Positions 26,596-33,974 of a stretch of 42,073 nucleotides of DNA are shown here, in pieces. Origin of the DNA: DATJFQ01 sp035495555 (lineage in GTDB: Bacteria; Acidobacteriota; Vicinamibacteria; Vicinamibacterales; 2-12-FULL-66-21); assembly GCA_035495555.1 (NCBI GenBank), contig DATJFQ010000030.1:1-42073 (forward strand), read 5' to 3'. The notes under the pieces are model-generated. The model did not search any database and had not been told where the DNA came from. It saw only the letters and a program-made list of their open reading frames with translations. Within the stretch, counting starts at the first letter, position 1; each line of letters starts with the position of its first letter. The translations under genes were made by a program, and so were the position numbers.

Positions 26596-28653
26596 ATGGC
26601 ACTGCTGCGCCCACCCGGTGTGTCGTTGCTCGCGTTCCTGGCGCTTGCCGCGTCGCTGCACGCCACGGGCGAGCGGCAGCCGCCCTCGCCTCGAGACTGG
26701 GGAGCGCTCTCCGTCACCGTGACGCACGAGGGTGGGGCATGGACGATCGCCGGACAGCACAACACGGTGATCCTCTCCGAAGCCGATCTCGCGCTGATCG
26801 TTCGCGCGAGCGGCACCGAATGGCGGATGGTTCCGTCCGGCACCCGCGATCTCCAGGCACGCACGCGGGGCAGCGATCGCTGGTACCGTCTGGCCGATGC
26901 GGCCGAACAGCAGATCGTTCGCTACGCCACCGGTTATGCGTCCGGCGTGAAGCTGACGCTCGGAGGATTTCGGATCCCCGGGCAGCCGTCGGCGCCGCCG
27001 GCCGACCTGCGGCTCGTCCTGACCGTCGCGATCGAAAGCGGCGACGAGAACGTGCTGTTCGATATCGCCGCAGTCGAAGGATCAACGACGATCCGCGAGC
27101 TGAACTGGCCGACGTCCGTCGACGGACGAGCCATCGACGCGACCGTCCTCAGCAATGACAACGGCGAGCTGCTCCCGCGCGATTGGCCGTCCCCGTACTA
27201 CCCGATTCACCGCGCGAAAGACGACGACAGCATCATTCAGAGCCATCTGATCGAATCGTGGTCGATGTCGTGGTGGGGATTCGAAAAGGGGCCGGCCGCC
27301 ATGGAGGTGATCGTCGAGACGCCGGACGATGCCGCGTATACGTTTTCACATCCGGCGGGCGGGCCGACCTCCATCGGTCCGTCGTGGCGTCCGCAGCTCG
27401 GCCGGTTCGGCTATATGCGGCGCCTGCGGATGGCGTTCCTGCCGAAGGGCAATTACGTCGATCTCGCGAAGCGCTATCGCCGCTACGTGATGAACAGCGG
27501 CCTGTTCGTGTCGTTGAAGGAGAAGATCGCACGCAATCCGATCGTGGCGGACCTGATCGGCCGTCCAATGGCAAGCGCGCGCATTCTCCGGAACGTCAAT
27601 CGTGAAAGCCCGAGGTACGACAAGGCGCATCCGGACCGGAATCATCAGCTGACCACGTTCGCGGAGTACGTGGCGCGCCTCCGCAAGCTGAAGGCCGCCG
27701 GCTTCGAGTCACTGAACGTCGTCGCGTCCGGATGGCCGGCGCTCGGATACGACCGGCAGCATCCCGACGGTCTGCCTCCGACGACCGAAGGCGGCGGCTG
27801 GGAAGGAATGAAGGCGTTCTTCGACGCGTGCGGCGAGCTCCGTTACACGTGCTGGCTGCACGATCAGTATCGCGACTATTATCCGGACGCGCCGTCGTTC
27901 AACAAAGATCTCGCCGTGCGCGAGGAGGACGCGGCGACCGCTTCCATACAGTTCCCGGGCACGCGCTTCCATCCGCACGACTGGAAGGATGGCGCGATCC
28001 CGATGATGAATTACTGGGACGGCGGCCCGCAGGCGTATCTGAACAACCGCTTCATGCTCGGGCACGTCGAGAAGAACTACCGCCTGATGGCGGAGCACGG
28101 CATTCACCCGCAGGGCAGCTACATGGACGTGTTCGGCTACATCCCGCCGGATCAGGATTTCAACCCGGAGCATCCGAGCACGCGGACCGAGTCGATGGCA
28201 GACCGCGCGCACGTCTGCGCGTGGGTCACGCACAATCTCGGCCTCGTCGGCGTCGAGGACGGGGCCGACTGGCTGATTCCCTATGTCGACTATGCGACAT
28301 CGCGGTTCAACCGAAACCCCGGCAGCGGCAACGACGAGACGTCGCACGACGCCATTCCGATTCCGCTCTACGACCTCGTGTACCACGATGCCATCGTCAC
28401 GACTGAGTCGCCGTCGAATCTGCACGGCTTTCTCTACGGCGCGGCTCCATCGATGAGCACGGACCCGAAAGACGTCGATCGGATTCGGCGCATGGCGGCG
28501 CTGCACGAGCGCGTCGGGCTGCTCGAGCTCACGAACCACGAGTTCCTCGATCGCAACCGCACGCAGGAGCGCACGACGTTCAGCGACGGGACGACGGTGA
28601 CGGTGGACTGGACGGCAGGAACGGTCGCGATCTCGCCGGAGGTGGGCAAGTGA
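26596..28653 (+). CDS. Putative exported glycoside hydrolase (DUF5696-like TIM barrel)
   Basis: 685-aa protein with a signal peptide (LLRPPGVSLLAFLALAASLHA). An N-terminal beta-rich part (to about residue 280) precedes a TIM-barrel-like part: FAEYVARLRKLKAAGFESLN, WEGMKAFFDACGELRYTCWLHDQYRDYY, a candidate catalytic Asp in GSYMDVFGY and acidic GVEDGADWLIPYVDY. The pattern resembles DUF5696, a family with glycosidase-like fold and little known function; the family name is from memory and should be confirmed. Start ATG 26596 has AGAGGAGG upstream. It ends in a GTGA overlap with the GH29-like gene. Confidence 0.75.
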   Translation: MALLRPPGVSLLAFLALAASLHATGERQPPSPRDWGALSVTVTHEGGAWTIAGQHNTVILSEADLALIVRASGTEWRMVPSGTRDLQARTRGSDRWYRLADAAEQQIVRYATGYASGVKLTLGGFRIPGQPSAPPADLRLVLTVAIESGDENVLFDIAAVEGSTTIRELNWPTSVDGRAIDATVLSNDNGELLPRDWPSPYYPIHRAKDDDSIIQSHLIESWSMSWWGFEKGPAAMEVIVETPDDAAYTFSHPAGGPTSIGPSWRPQLGRFGYMRRLRMAFLPKGNYVDLAKRYRRYVMNSGLFVSLKEKIARNPIVADLIGRPMASARILRNVNRESPRYDKAHPDRNHQLTTFAEYVARLRKLKAAGFESLNVVASGWPALGYDRQHPDGLPPTTEGGGWEGMKAFFDACGELRYTCWLHDQYRDYYPDAPSFNKDLAVREEDAATASIQFPGTRFHPHDWKDGAIPMMNYWDGGPQAYLNNRFMLGHVEKNYRLMAEHGIHPQGSYMDVFGYIPPDQDFNPEHPSTRTESMADRAHVCAWVTHNLGLVGVEDGADWLIPYVDYATSRFNRNPGSGNDETSHDAIPIPLYDLVYHDAIVTTESPSNLHGFLYGAAPSMSTDPKDVDRIRRMAALHERVGLLELTNHEFLDRNRTQERTTFSDGTTVTVDWTAGTVAISPEVGK

Positions 28654-29741
28654 GATCGCGTCAATCCCCAGTTGCCAACGCCCAATGCCCGAGGCGCTTG
28701 CTGATTGGCATCGCAGTGATGCTCGGCGTCGTGGAAGTCGTGCGCGGCGGTTCGCCGCGTGCGGAGTGGCTGGGCGAGGCGCGGTTCGGGATCATGACGC
28801 ACTACCTCGCGGACTGGCGGCAGCGCACTGACGGCGTGCCCGTCAGCGTCGAGAGCTGGAACGACCTCGTCGATCACTTCGACGTGAACCAGCTGGCCGC
28901 GCAGATCGCGTCCACCGGCGCGAAGTATCACATCCTCACCGTTGGTCAGAACTCTGGCTATTACGACGCACCGAACGCCACGTACGACCGGATCGCCGGG
29001 CAGAATCCGAGCCACATGTCGAGGCGCGACCTCATCGCCGACATGTCCGCGGCGCTCGCGAAGCGCGGGATCAAGCTGATCGTGTACCTGCCATCGGGCG
29101 CGCCGAACGGCGACGCGAAGGCGCGGGACGCGCTCGAGTGGCAGAACGGGATGCACGCGAATGTCGAATTCCAGCGCAAGTGGGAGCAGGTGATTCGCGA
29201 GTGGTCGCGGCGCTGGGGCACGAAGGTCGCCGGGTGGTGGTTCGACGGGTGCTACTGGCCGAACACGATGTACCGCCGCAGCGAACCGCCGAACTTCGAG
29301 TCGTTCGCCGCCGCGGCCCGCGCGGGCAATCCCGACAGCCTCGTCGCATTCAATCCCGGCGTCGTGCGCCGGCTGATCTCGCTGGCGCCGTTCGAAGACT
29401 ACACGGCGGGGGAGGAGAGCGACCCCGCGCGCGTCGAGATCCTGCGGACGGAGAACGGGATCGTCGACGGCGCGCAGGCGCACGTGCTCACGTATCTGGG
29501 CGAGCACTGGGGCATGGGGCAGCCGCGGTTCACGAGCGAGCAGGTCGTCGCGTTCAGCCGGCAGTTCTGGCGCGCCGGCGCCGCGGTCACGTGGGACGTG
29601 CCCCTGCAACGGAACGGCACGATCGCGCAGCCGTTCCTCGAGCAGCTCACCGCGATCGGCCACGCAGCGCAGTCATCGAGCGTCAATCGGGAGATTGGAA
29701 TGGGGCCGCGGCCCCAACACGTCCGATTACCTTCGACGTGA
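28650..29741 (+). CDS. GH29-like (alpha-L-fucosidase-type) glycoside hydrolase, minimal catalytic domain
   Basis: 363-aa exported protein comprising only a TIM barrel, without the C-terminal sandwich of typical GH29 enzymes. GH29-like hallmarks are EARFGIMTHYLADW near the start, TGAKYHILTVGQNSGYYDAP, IKLIVYLPSGAPNGD, and VAGWWFDGCYWP with a candidate nucleophile Asp199. The GTG start at 28650 overlaps the previous stop (GTGA), has GGAGGTGG 6 nt upstream, and gives an Arg-Arg n-region plus hydrophobic core (RRLLIGIAVMLGVVEVV). Whether it cleaves alpha-L-fucosides is not certain because the branch is divergent. The coding region runs directly into a decayed GNAT gene. Confidence 0.78.
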   Translation: MRSRQSPVANAQCPRRLLIGIAVMLGVVEVVRGGSPRAEWLGEARFGIMTHYLADWRQRTDGVPVSVESWNDLVDHFDVNQLAAQIASTGAKYHILTVGQNSGYYDAPNATYDRIAGQNPSHMSRRDLIADMSAALAKRGIKLIVYLPSGAPNGDAKARDALEWQNGMHANVEFQRKWEQVIREWSRRWGTKVAGWWFDGCYWPNTMYRRSEPPNFESFAAAARAGNPDSLVAFNPGVVRRLISLAPFEDYTAGEESDPARVEILRTENGIVDGAQAHVLTYLGEHWGMGQPRFTSEQVVAFSRQFWRAGAAVTWDVPLQRNGTIAQPFLEQLTAIGHAAQSSSVNREIGMGPRPQHVRLPST

Positions 29742-30021
29742 AGCCGTACACCGTTGATCAGCGCCGCGCATGGTTCGACGATCACGCGGCGACGGGACGT
29801 CATCGGCTCGTCGTGGCAGTAGATGACGATGGATCGATTGCAAGATACGCCACGACCGGCCGCTGGCGTCCCAAGACGCGTACGATAGCGCGACGCTCTC
29901 CACTGCGGCGTCGCTCGCGCTGCACGAGCGAATGGGCTTCACGCGCGTCGGCAGGTTCGCCGGCGTCGGCCGCAAGTTCGATCGCTTCCGGGACGTCGCC
30001 CGGTTTCAGCGTCGCCGGTAA
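29727..30021 (+). pseudogene. Decayed GNAT-family N-acetyltransferase
   Basis: Two pieces of a phosphinothricin-acetyltransferase-like GNAT can be read in different frames. The first has VDQRRAWFDDHAATGRHRLVVA... and YATTGRWRPK. The second, shifted by one base, reads QDAYDSATLSTAASLALHERMGF and then RVGRFAGVGRKFDRFRDVARFQ to a TAA at 30019-30021. The central part with the acetyl-CoA binding loop (usually V.P..RG.GIG) is missing, so there is both a frameshift near 29870 and an internal deletion. The 5' end overlaps the end of the GH29-like gene. Confidence 0.75.
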
Positions 30022-30032
30022 CCCGGTGGCCG

Positions 30033-30911
30033 TCAGACCGGAAACAGCCGATCGAAGTTCCGGCCGAACACCAGTTCCCGATCGGCGGGCGCCACTCCCA
30101 GCTTCTCCAGCGTGCGCTCCTGCGACTCGTAGATGTCGCGCAGCCAGCCGCGCGGGAAGAATGACGAGTCGGTACCGAAGAGAATTCTGTTGACGCCGGC
30201 GACGGACAGCGTGTGGCGGAAGACGTCCTCCAGCAAGAGGTCTGGATGGAACTTCGTCCAGCCGTTCGCGCTGGACGTGTCGAAGTGGATGGTCGCGCAT
30301 TGGTCCGCCGCTATCAGCGCTTCGCGGAAGAATCCAGCGCCGAAGTGCGGCACGATCACGGGTACGCCGGGGAAGCCGAGCGCCGTTTTCGCGAGTGTCA
30401 ACGGATCGCCGAGACGGAGATCGAACCGGCTGGGGAGACCGAGACGCTTGCGTACGCCGACCGTGAGCACGCCGCAGTGCGCGAACACCGTGCCCCCGTG
30501 CTCAGCGGCCGCCCCGAACACGCGCTCGACGCATTCATCGTCCAGCCGGTAGCCATGCATCGCGGGAAACAGGCACACGGCGCGCATGCGGTACTCAACG
30601 AATGCGCGGCGCAGCGCCGCATCGGCATCTGGCGCCGCCGGATTGAACATGAAGAACCCGGCGAAGCGCTGCGGGTGCCGCGCCACCGCTTCCGCGACCG
30701 CCGCCTCGTCGCCGGGAATGCTGGCGATGAGCGCGATGCGCGACACGCCATGCCGATCGAGTTCGGCGATCCATCGGTCGGCGAGTTGTGGCGGCGTGCC
30801 GGGCGGCTCCCAGCCGAGGCGCGCCGCCAGCGCGCCCGCGCCACCGCCGGAGGGCGCGAGCCGCTCGAGAAAGCTCGACGAAAAGAAATGACAATGACTG
30901 TCGTTGATCAT
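30033..30911 (-). CDS. Amidohydrolase-2 family (metal-dependent TIM-barrel) hydrolase
   Basis: 292-aa cytoplasmic protein of the amidohydrolase-2 (ACMSD-like) group. Visible motifs are INDSHCHFFSS at the N-terminus (HxH metal site), RFAGFFMFNPAAPD, TVFAHCGV, VIVPHFGAGFF and the catalytic Asp in ILFGTDSSFFPRGW. ATG 30911 is chosen over an upstream GTG at 30929 because it sits right before the HxH motif. No regulon operator precedes it and no neighbour indicates a substrate; sugar-acid lactonases, decarboxylases and hydrolases all use this fold. Confidence 0.82.
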   Translation of the reverse strand: MINDSHCHFFSSSFLERLAPSGGGAGALAARLGWEPPGTPPQLADRWIAELDRHGVSRIALIASIPGDEAAVAEAVARHPQRFAGFFMFNPAAPDADAALRRAFVEYRMRAVCLFPAMHGYRLDDECVERVFGAAAEHGGTVFAHCGVLTVGVRKRLGLPSRFDLRLGDPLTLAKTALGFPGVPVIVPHFGAGFFREALIAADQCATIHFDTSSANGWTKFHPDLLLEDVFRHTLSVAGVNRILFGTDSSFFPRGWLRDIYESQERTLEKLGVAPADRELVFGRNFDRLFPV

Positions 30912-31109
30912 CACCACGGTCAGCGTCACCTGTCGCGCGCATGATCTCAGCGCGTCGTGTGGTCCGTTGTCCCAAGCCGCATCCGTATGTTTCGTGATGC
31001 CGGCCGCGGGGTACGCGTTACGCGTGCGCCTGATGCTCGAATTGCCGCCGCCGTTTCGCGTCAGGAAGGTCTCGTCCCCGAGAACTGCCTCTGCGCGCGT
31101 GATGCTGGT

Positions 31110-31127
31110 CGCACCTCACGAGGTGCG
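31110..31127 (-). terminator. Hairpin just downstream of the Uma2-like gene
   Basis: CGCACCTC-AC-GAGGTGCG is a perfect 8-bp GC-rich inverted repeat 8 nt beyond the stop of the Uma2-like gene on the minus strand. No T run follows, so this is a weak terminator or an RNA-end-stabilising hairpin. The rest of 30912-31134 shows no coding signal. Confidence 0.35.
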
Positions 31128-31134
31128 GCGCGGA

Positions 31135-31659
31135 TCACCAGAGCATGTAGGGCAGCACGACGCCGGGAAGAATGTCGGACGGGACGTGGGTTCCTCCGGT
31201 TCCGAGTCGGCGTTCTATCACGCCGTGCGCGCCGAGGACGAGCACGGCGAACTGCTGCTTCTCGAGATCCGCGAGCCAGCACTCGCGCACACCGTACTTC
31301 GCGAACCACTCGATGCGCTCGTGCAGGTCGCCGATGCGCGGCTGCGGCGAAAGAACCTCGACGACCACATCCGGCGCGCCGTGCACCTTGTCCGTCACGA
31401 TCGCCGCGCGGTCCGCAGACACGAACAGCAGGTCGGGCTGCACGACCAGCGCGCGGTCGTAATCCAGGATGACGTCCATCGGCGCCAGCAGGACTTCGCC
31501 CAGGCCTGCGCGTCGCACGAACGCGGTCATTTCCAGATAGAGGCTGCCGACCATCCGCTGGTGTGACACGATCGGCGAATCGGCGACCCTCAGGATGCCA
31601 TACGCCAGCTCGCGAGGCAGTACGGTCTCGTTCGTTTCGAGGTACTCTGCCGTCGTCAT
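31135..31659 (-). CDS. Uma2-family (DUF820) restriction-endonuclease-fold protein
   Basis: 174-aa protein with the PD-(D/E)XK-like core of Uma2: RELAYGILRVADSPIVSHQRMV, YDRALVVQPDLLFVS (the P-D of the fold), GAPDVVVEVLSPQPRIGDLHERIEWFAKYGVRECWLAD with E-V-L and the downstream W. Start ATG 31659 is supported by GGGGAGGG 5 nt upstream; the frame open upstream of it is low-quality. Uma2 proteins are very numerous in soil bacteria, often as singletons of unknown cellular role. It is not part of the sugar regulon as judged by absence of an operator. Confidence 0.88.
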   Translation of the reverse strand: MTTAEYLETNETVLPRELAYGILRVADSPIVSHQRMVGSLYLEMTAFVRRAGLGEVLLAPMDVILDYDRALVVQPDLLFVSADRAAIVTDKVHGAPDVVVEVLSPQPRIGDLHERIEWFAKYGVRECWLADLEKQQFAVLVLGAHGVIERRLGTGGTHVPSDILPGVVLPYMLW

Positions 31660-31791
31660 GTGACCCTCCCCGCGCCGCGGCGGCCTGAGCCGGCGGGTTC
31701 GATCCGCATCGTGCACGACATCTTCCTTCCTGTCCCGTACCACAATCCCGAACGCGCGGTCGCCACGGTGCTCGGCTGTCCGAAGCCTGTG

Positions 31792-31814
31792 AGACGACGA
31801 TGCCATCGTCGTCT
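31792..31814. repeat. Near-perfect palindrome in the spacer between GH27 and Uma2
   Basis: AGACGACGATG-C-CATCGTCGTCT, an 11+1+11 palindrome 114-136 nt beyond the GH27 stop on the minus strand. It could be a terminator hairpin for the GH28-SDR-GH27 operon or an operator; no T tract follows. Confidence 0.45.
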
Positions 31815-31827
31815 TGGGAAAGCAAGC

Positions 31828-31857
31828 GGCGCGAGATGCACCGGCGCGAGATGCACC
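31828..31857. repeat. Tandem duplication of a 15-bp unit
   Basis: GGCGCGAGATGCACC occurs twice head to tail without mismatch, between the palindrome and the GH27 stop. The unit is a multiple of three but no gene can be supported here. The remainder of 31660-31927 holds nothing recognisable. Confidence 0.7.
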
Positions 31858-31927
31858 GCGACGTCCTTCCGAGACCGCGACAACGGTCCGTGGGGGACTT
31901 CATGTCGGCCGCCAGCCGCGCGCAGGA

Positions 31928-33136
31928 TCAGCGGGCGCTCGATACGCGGACCATCACGACTTCGTGCGGCGGCACGCGCACGGTGAAAGTGCCCCCGAGC
32001 GTGCCGAGATCCTTGTGCTGCCAGAGGTCGCGCACCTGCAGCTTCGCCTCGTCGGCCAGTCCGAGCTCGTGCCACGACACGGAGATCGGCGCCGCCTCCG
32101 CCCCGCGGTTGAAGAGGATCACCGCCTGCCCGCCCCCCTCCATCGGCTTTGCCCACACCTCTCGGTCGCCATCGTCGCGCACCTTGTGGCCCTCACGGCC
32201 CAGACGATCCTGATCGACCGCGATGACCTCGCGATTGAGGAGGATGTCGCGAGTCTCCGGCGTCATCGACCGTACGTCGTTGCCCGCCACGAGGGGCGCC
32301 GCGAGCAGCGCCCAGAAGCTGAAGTGCGCGCGGCTCTCGCCGATCGTCAACCCCGGGTTGCCTACCTGCAGCATGTCGGGATCGTTCCAACCGCCCGGGC
32401 CGGCGTACTTGTCGAGGCCCACCTGCAGATCGAGGATCGACGGCCACCCCAGGCCTCCCCAGGATTTCGTGCACTCCCAGCACGGCAGGATGTCGGTCGT
32501 GGTCCGCCACAGGTGCGCGACGCCGCGCGCCCATGTCGACGGGCTGCTCTTTCCCCATTCGCACATGCTGAAGACAATCGGTCGGCCCGTCGCGCGGAGC
32601 GCGTCGCGCATCGTCGTGTACGCGATCTTCGGGTCCACGCCGTCCGTGCTGCACCAGTCGTATTTCAGATAGTCGACGCCCCACGCAGCGTATTGCCGCG
32701 CGTCTTCCGTCTCGTAGCCGTTGCTTCCAGGGCGGCCCTGACACGTCTTCGAGCCCGCATCCGAATAGAGGCCAAACAGCAGGCCTTTCGAATGCACGTA
32801 GTCCGCAAGCGCCTTCATCCCGTTCGGAAAGCGCTGCGGATCGGCGACGATCGTTCCATTCGCGTCGCGCGACACCTGCCAGCAGTCGTCGATGACGACG
32901 TAGCGGTAGCCGGCGTCGCGCATGCCGGAGGAGACCATCGCATCGGCCGTCTGCCGCACCAGCGCATCGCTGACGTCGCACTGGAAGCGATTCCAGCTGT
33001 TCCAGCCCATCGGTGGGGTGCGCGCGAGATCCATCCATGCGGTCTGCGGTTGCGATTGAGGCGCCGCGGCAATCGCGTTGACGGCCAGCAGGAGCGCGGC
33101 CGGCATGGCCCACCGCAAGGGGAGTCGGTCTGACAT
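31928..33136 (-). CDS. Glycoside hydrolase family 27 alpha-galactosidase, exported
   Basis: 402-aa retaining alpha-galactosidase (or related family member) with a signal peptide (WAMPAALLLAVNAIAAA). GH27 hallmarks: TPPMGWNSWNRFQCDV, YVVIDDCWQV, FGLYSDAGSKTCQGRPGS, nucleophile Asp160 in DYLKYDWC, CEWGKSSPSTWA, AGPGGWNDPDMLQVGN (residues about 245-260), and a beta-sandwich C-domain of about 90 residues. Start ATG 33136 has GGAGA about 8 nt upstream, 13 nt after the SDR stop; likely third gene of the operon beginning with GH28. It would remove alpha-galactose side chains released or exposed during hemicellulose or pectin breakdown. Confidence 0.95.
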   Translation of the reverse strand: MSDRLPLRWAMPAALLLAVNAIAAAPQSQPQTAWMDLARTPPMGWNSWNRFQCDVSDALVRQTADAMVSSGMRDAGYRYVVIDDCWQVSRDANGTIVADPQRFPNGMKALADYVHSKGLLFGLYSDAGSKTCQGRPGSNGYETEDARQYAAWGVDYLKYDWCSTDGVDPKIAYTTMRDALRATGRPIVFSMCEWGKSSPSTWARGVAHLWRTTTDILPCWECTKSWGGLGWPSILDLQVGLDKYAGPGGWNDPDMLQVGNPGLTIGESRAHFSFWALLAAPLVAGNDVRSMTPETRDILLNREVIAVDQDRLGREGHKVRDDGDREVWAKPMEGGGQAVILFNRGAEAAPISVSWHELGLADEAKLQVRDLWQHKDLGTLGGTFTVRVPPHEVVMVRVSSAR

Positions 33137-33149
33137 GCGGTTTCTCCGT

Positions 33150-33938
33150 TCAGGGTTTGCGACTCTTTCGTCCGTATCCGAGTTCGGCTCCGCCGCTCAG
33201 GATGTGATCGACGCCGGTCGTGAACGTTGCTTCCGCTGCGATGAACAGGCACAGGCGGCCGGCTTCCTCGACGGTGCCCATGCGGCCGAGCAACTGCGCC
33301 GCGTCGCCATCGGCGCGGCACTGCGCCGGGTCGGGCGCGGCGGCGATCGCCTCCTGCCACAGAGGCGTGTAGATGTTGCCGGGAGAGACGGAGTTGACGC
33401 GGACGTCGTGCGCGGCTTCGTCGATCGCCAGCGCTTTGGTGAACGCCGTGATGCCCCCCTTGGTCGCGACGTAGGTCGTGGCGCCGATCTGGCCCATCGA
33501 CCCGACGAGGCTCGACATATTGATGATGTTTCCCTTGACCCGGCGAAGGTGCGGCAGCGCGAACTTGCACGCCGCGAAGTAGCTCACGAGGTTGAGGTTC
33601 AGGAGGGATCGGAAGTCGTCGACTGAAAAGTCGTCGATTGGCTGGTGCGGCGGATGCCAGCCGGCGTTGTTGATCAGGCAATCGATGCGGCCGAACCGCT
33701 CGACCGTGGCGTCCACCAGTTGCTGGATGTCTTCCACGCGGCTGACGTCCGCGCGGACGAAGGTCGCACGTCCGGGGCCTTTCGCATTCACGTCGGTTTC
33801 GAAGGCCCGACCCTCATCGGCGTCCCGCGCGCAGAACACGACGTTCGAGCCGCCTTCCTCGGCGAAGATCCTGACGCACCCCGCACCGATGCCTTTCGTG
33901 CCTCCGGTGACGATCACGACCTTGTCGGCGTACCTCAT
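33150..33938 (-). CDS. HSD17B14-like SDR, probable L-fucose dehydrogenase
   Basis: 262-aa NAD-dependent short-chain dehydrogenase. It shares unusually specific stretches with human HSD17B14, recently understood as an L-fucose dehydrogenase: RYADKVVIVTGGTKGIGAG at the N-terminus, FGRIDCLINNAGWHPPHQP, INMSSLVGSMGQ, YVATKGGITAFTKALA with the catalytic Tyr/Lys, VSPGNIYTPLWQEA, and the C-terminal GGAELGYGRKS. This is recall of the human sequence, not an alignment. It would convert L-fucose to L-fucono-lactone, the one step missing from the 16-gene array. It sits between GH28 and GH27 under the operator at 35761, so it is coregulated with, but not part of, the array. Confidence 0.82.
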   Translation of the reverse strand: MRYADKVVIVTGGTKGIGAGCVRIFAEEGGSNVVFCARDADEGRAFETDVNAKGPGRATFVRADVSRVEDIQQLVDATVERFGRIDCLINNAGWHPPHQPIDDFSVDDFRSLLNLNLVSYFAACKFALPHLRRVKGNIINMSSLVGSMGQIGATTYVATKGGITAFTKALAIDEAAHDVRVNSVSPGNIYTPLWQEAIAAAPDPAQCRADGDAAQLLGRMGTVEEAGRLCLFIAAEATFTTGVDHILSGGAELGYGRKSRKP

Positions 33939-33974
33939 CGTCAGATCCTATCTGCGAGATCGACCCGGAGCGAA

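Noticed and set aside
28650..28720. Repeat-like CCAGTTGCCAACGCCCAATGCCC at the start of the GH29-like gene
   Set aside because: It looks like a short degenerate repeat (segment 28668-28690), but no second copy is in the window and the reading frame with its signal peptide runs through it cleanly.
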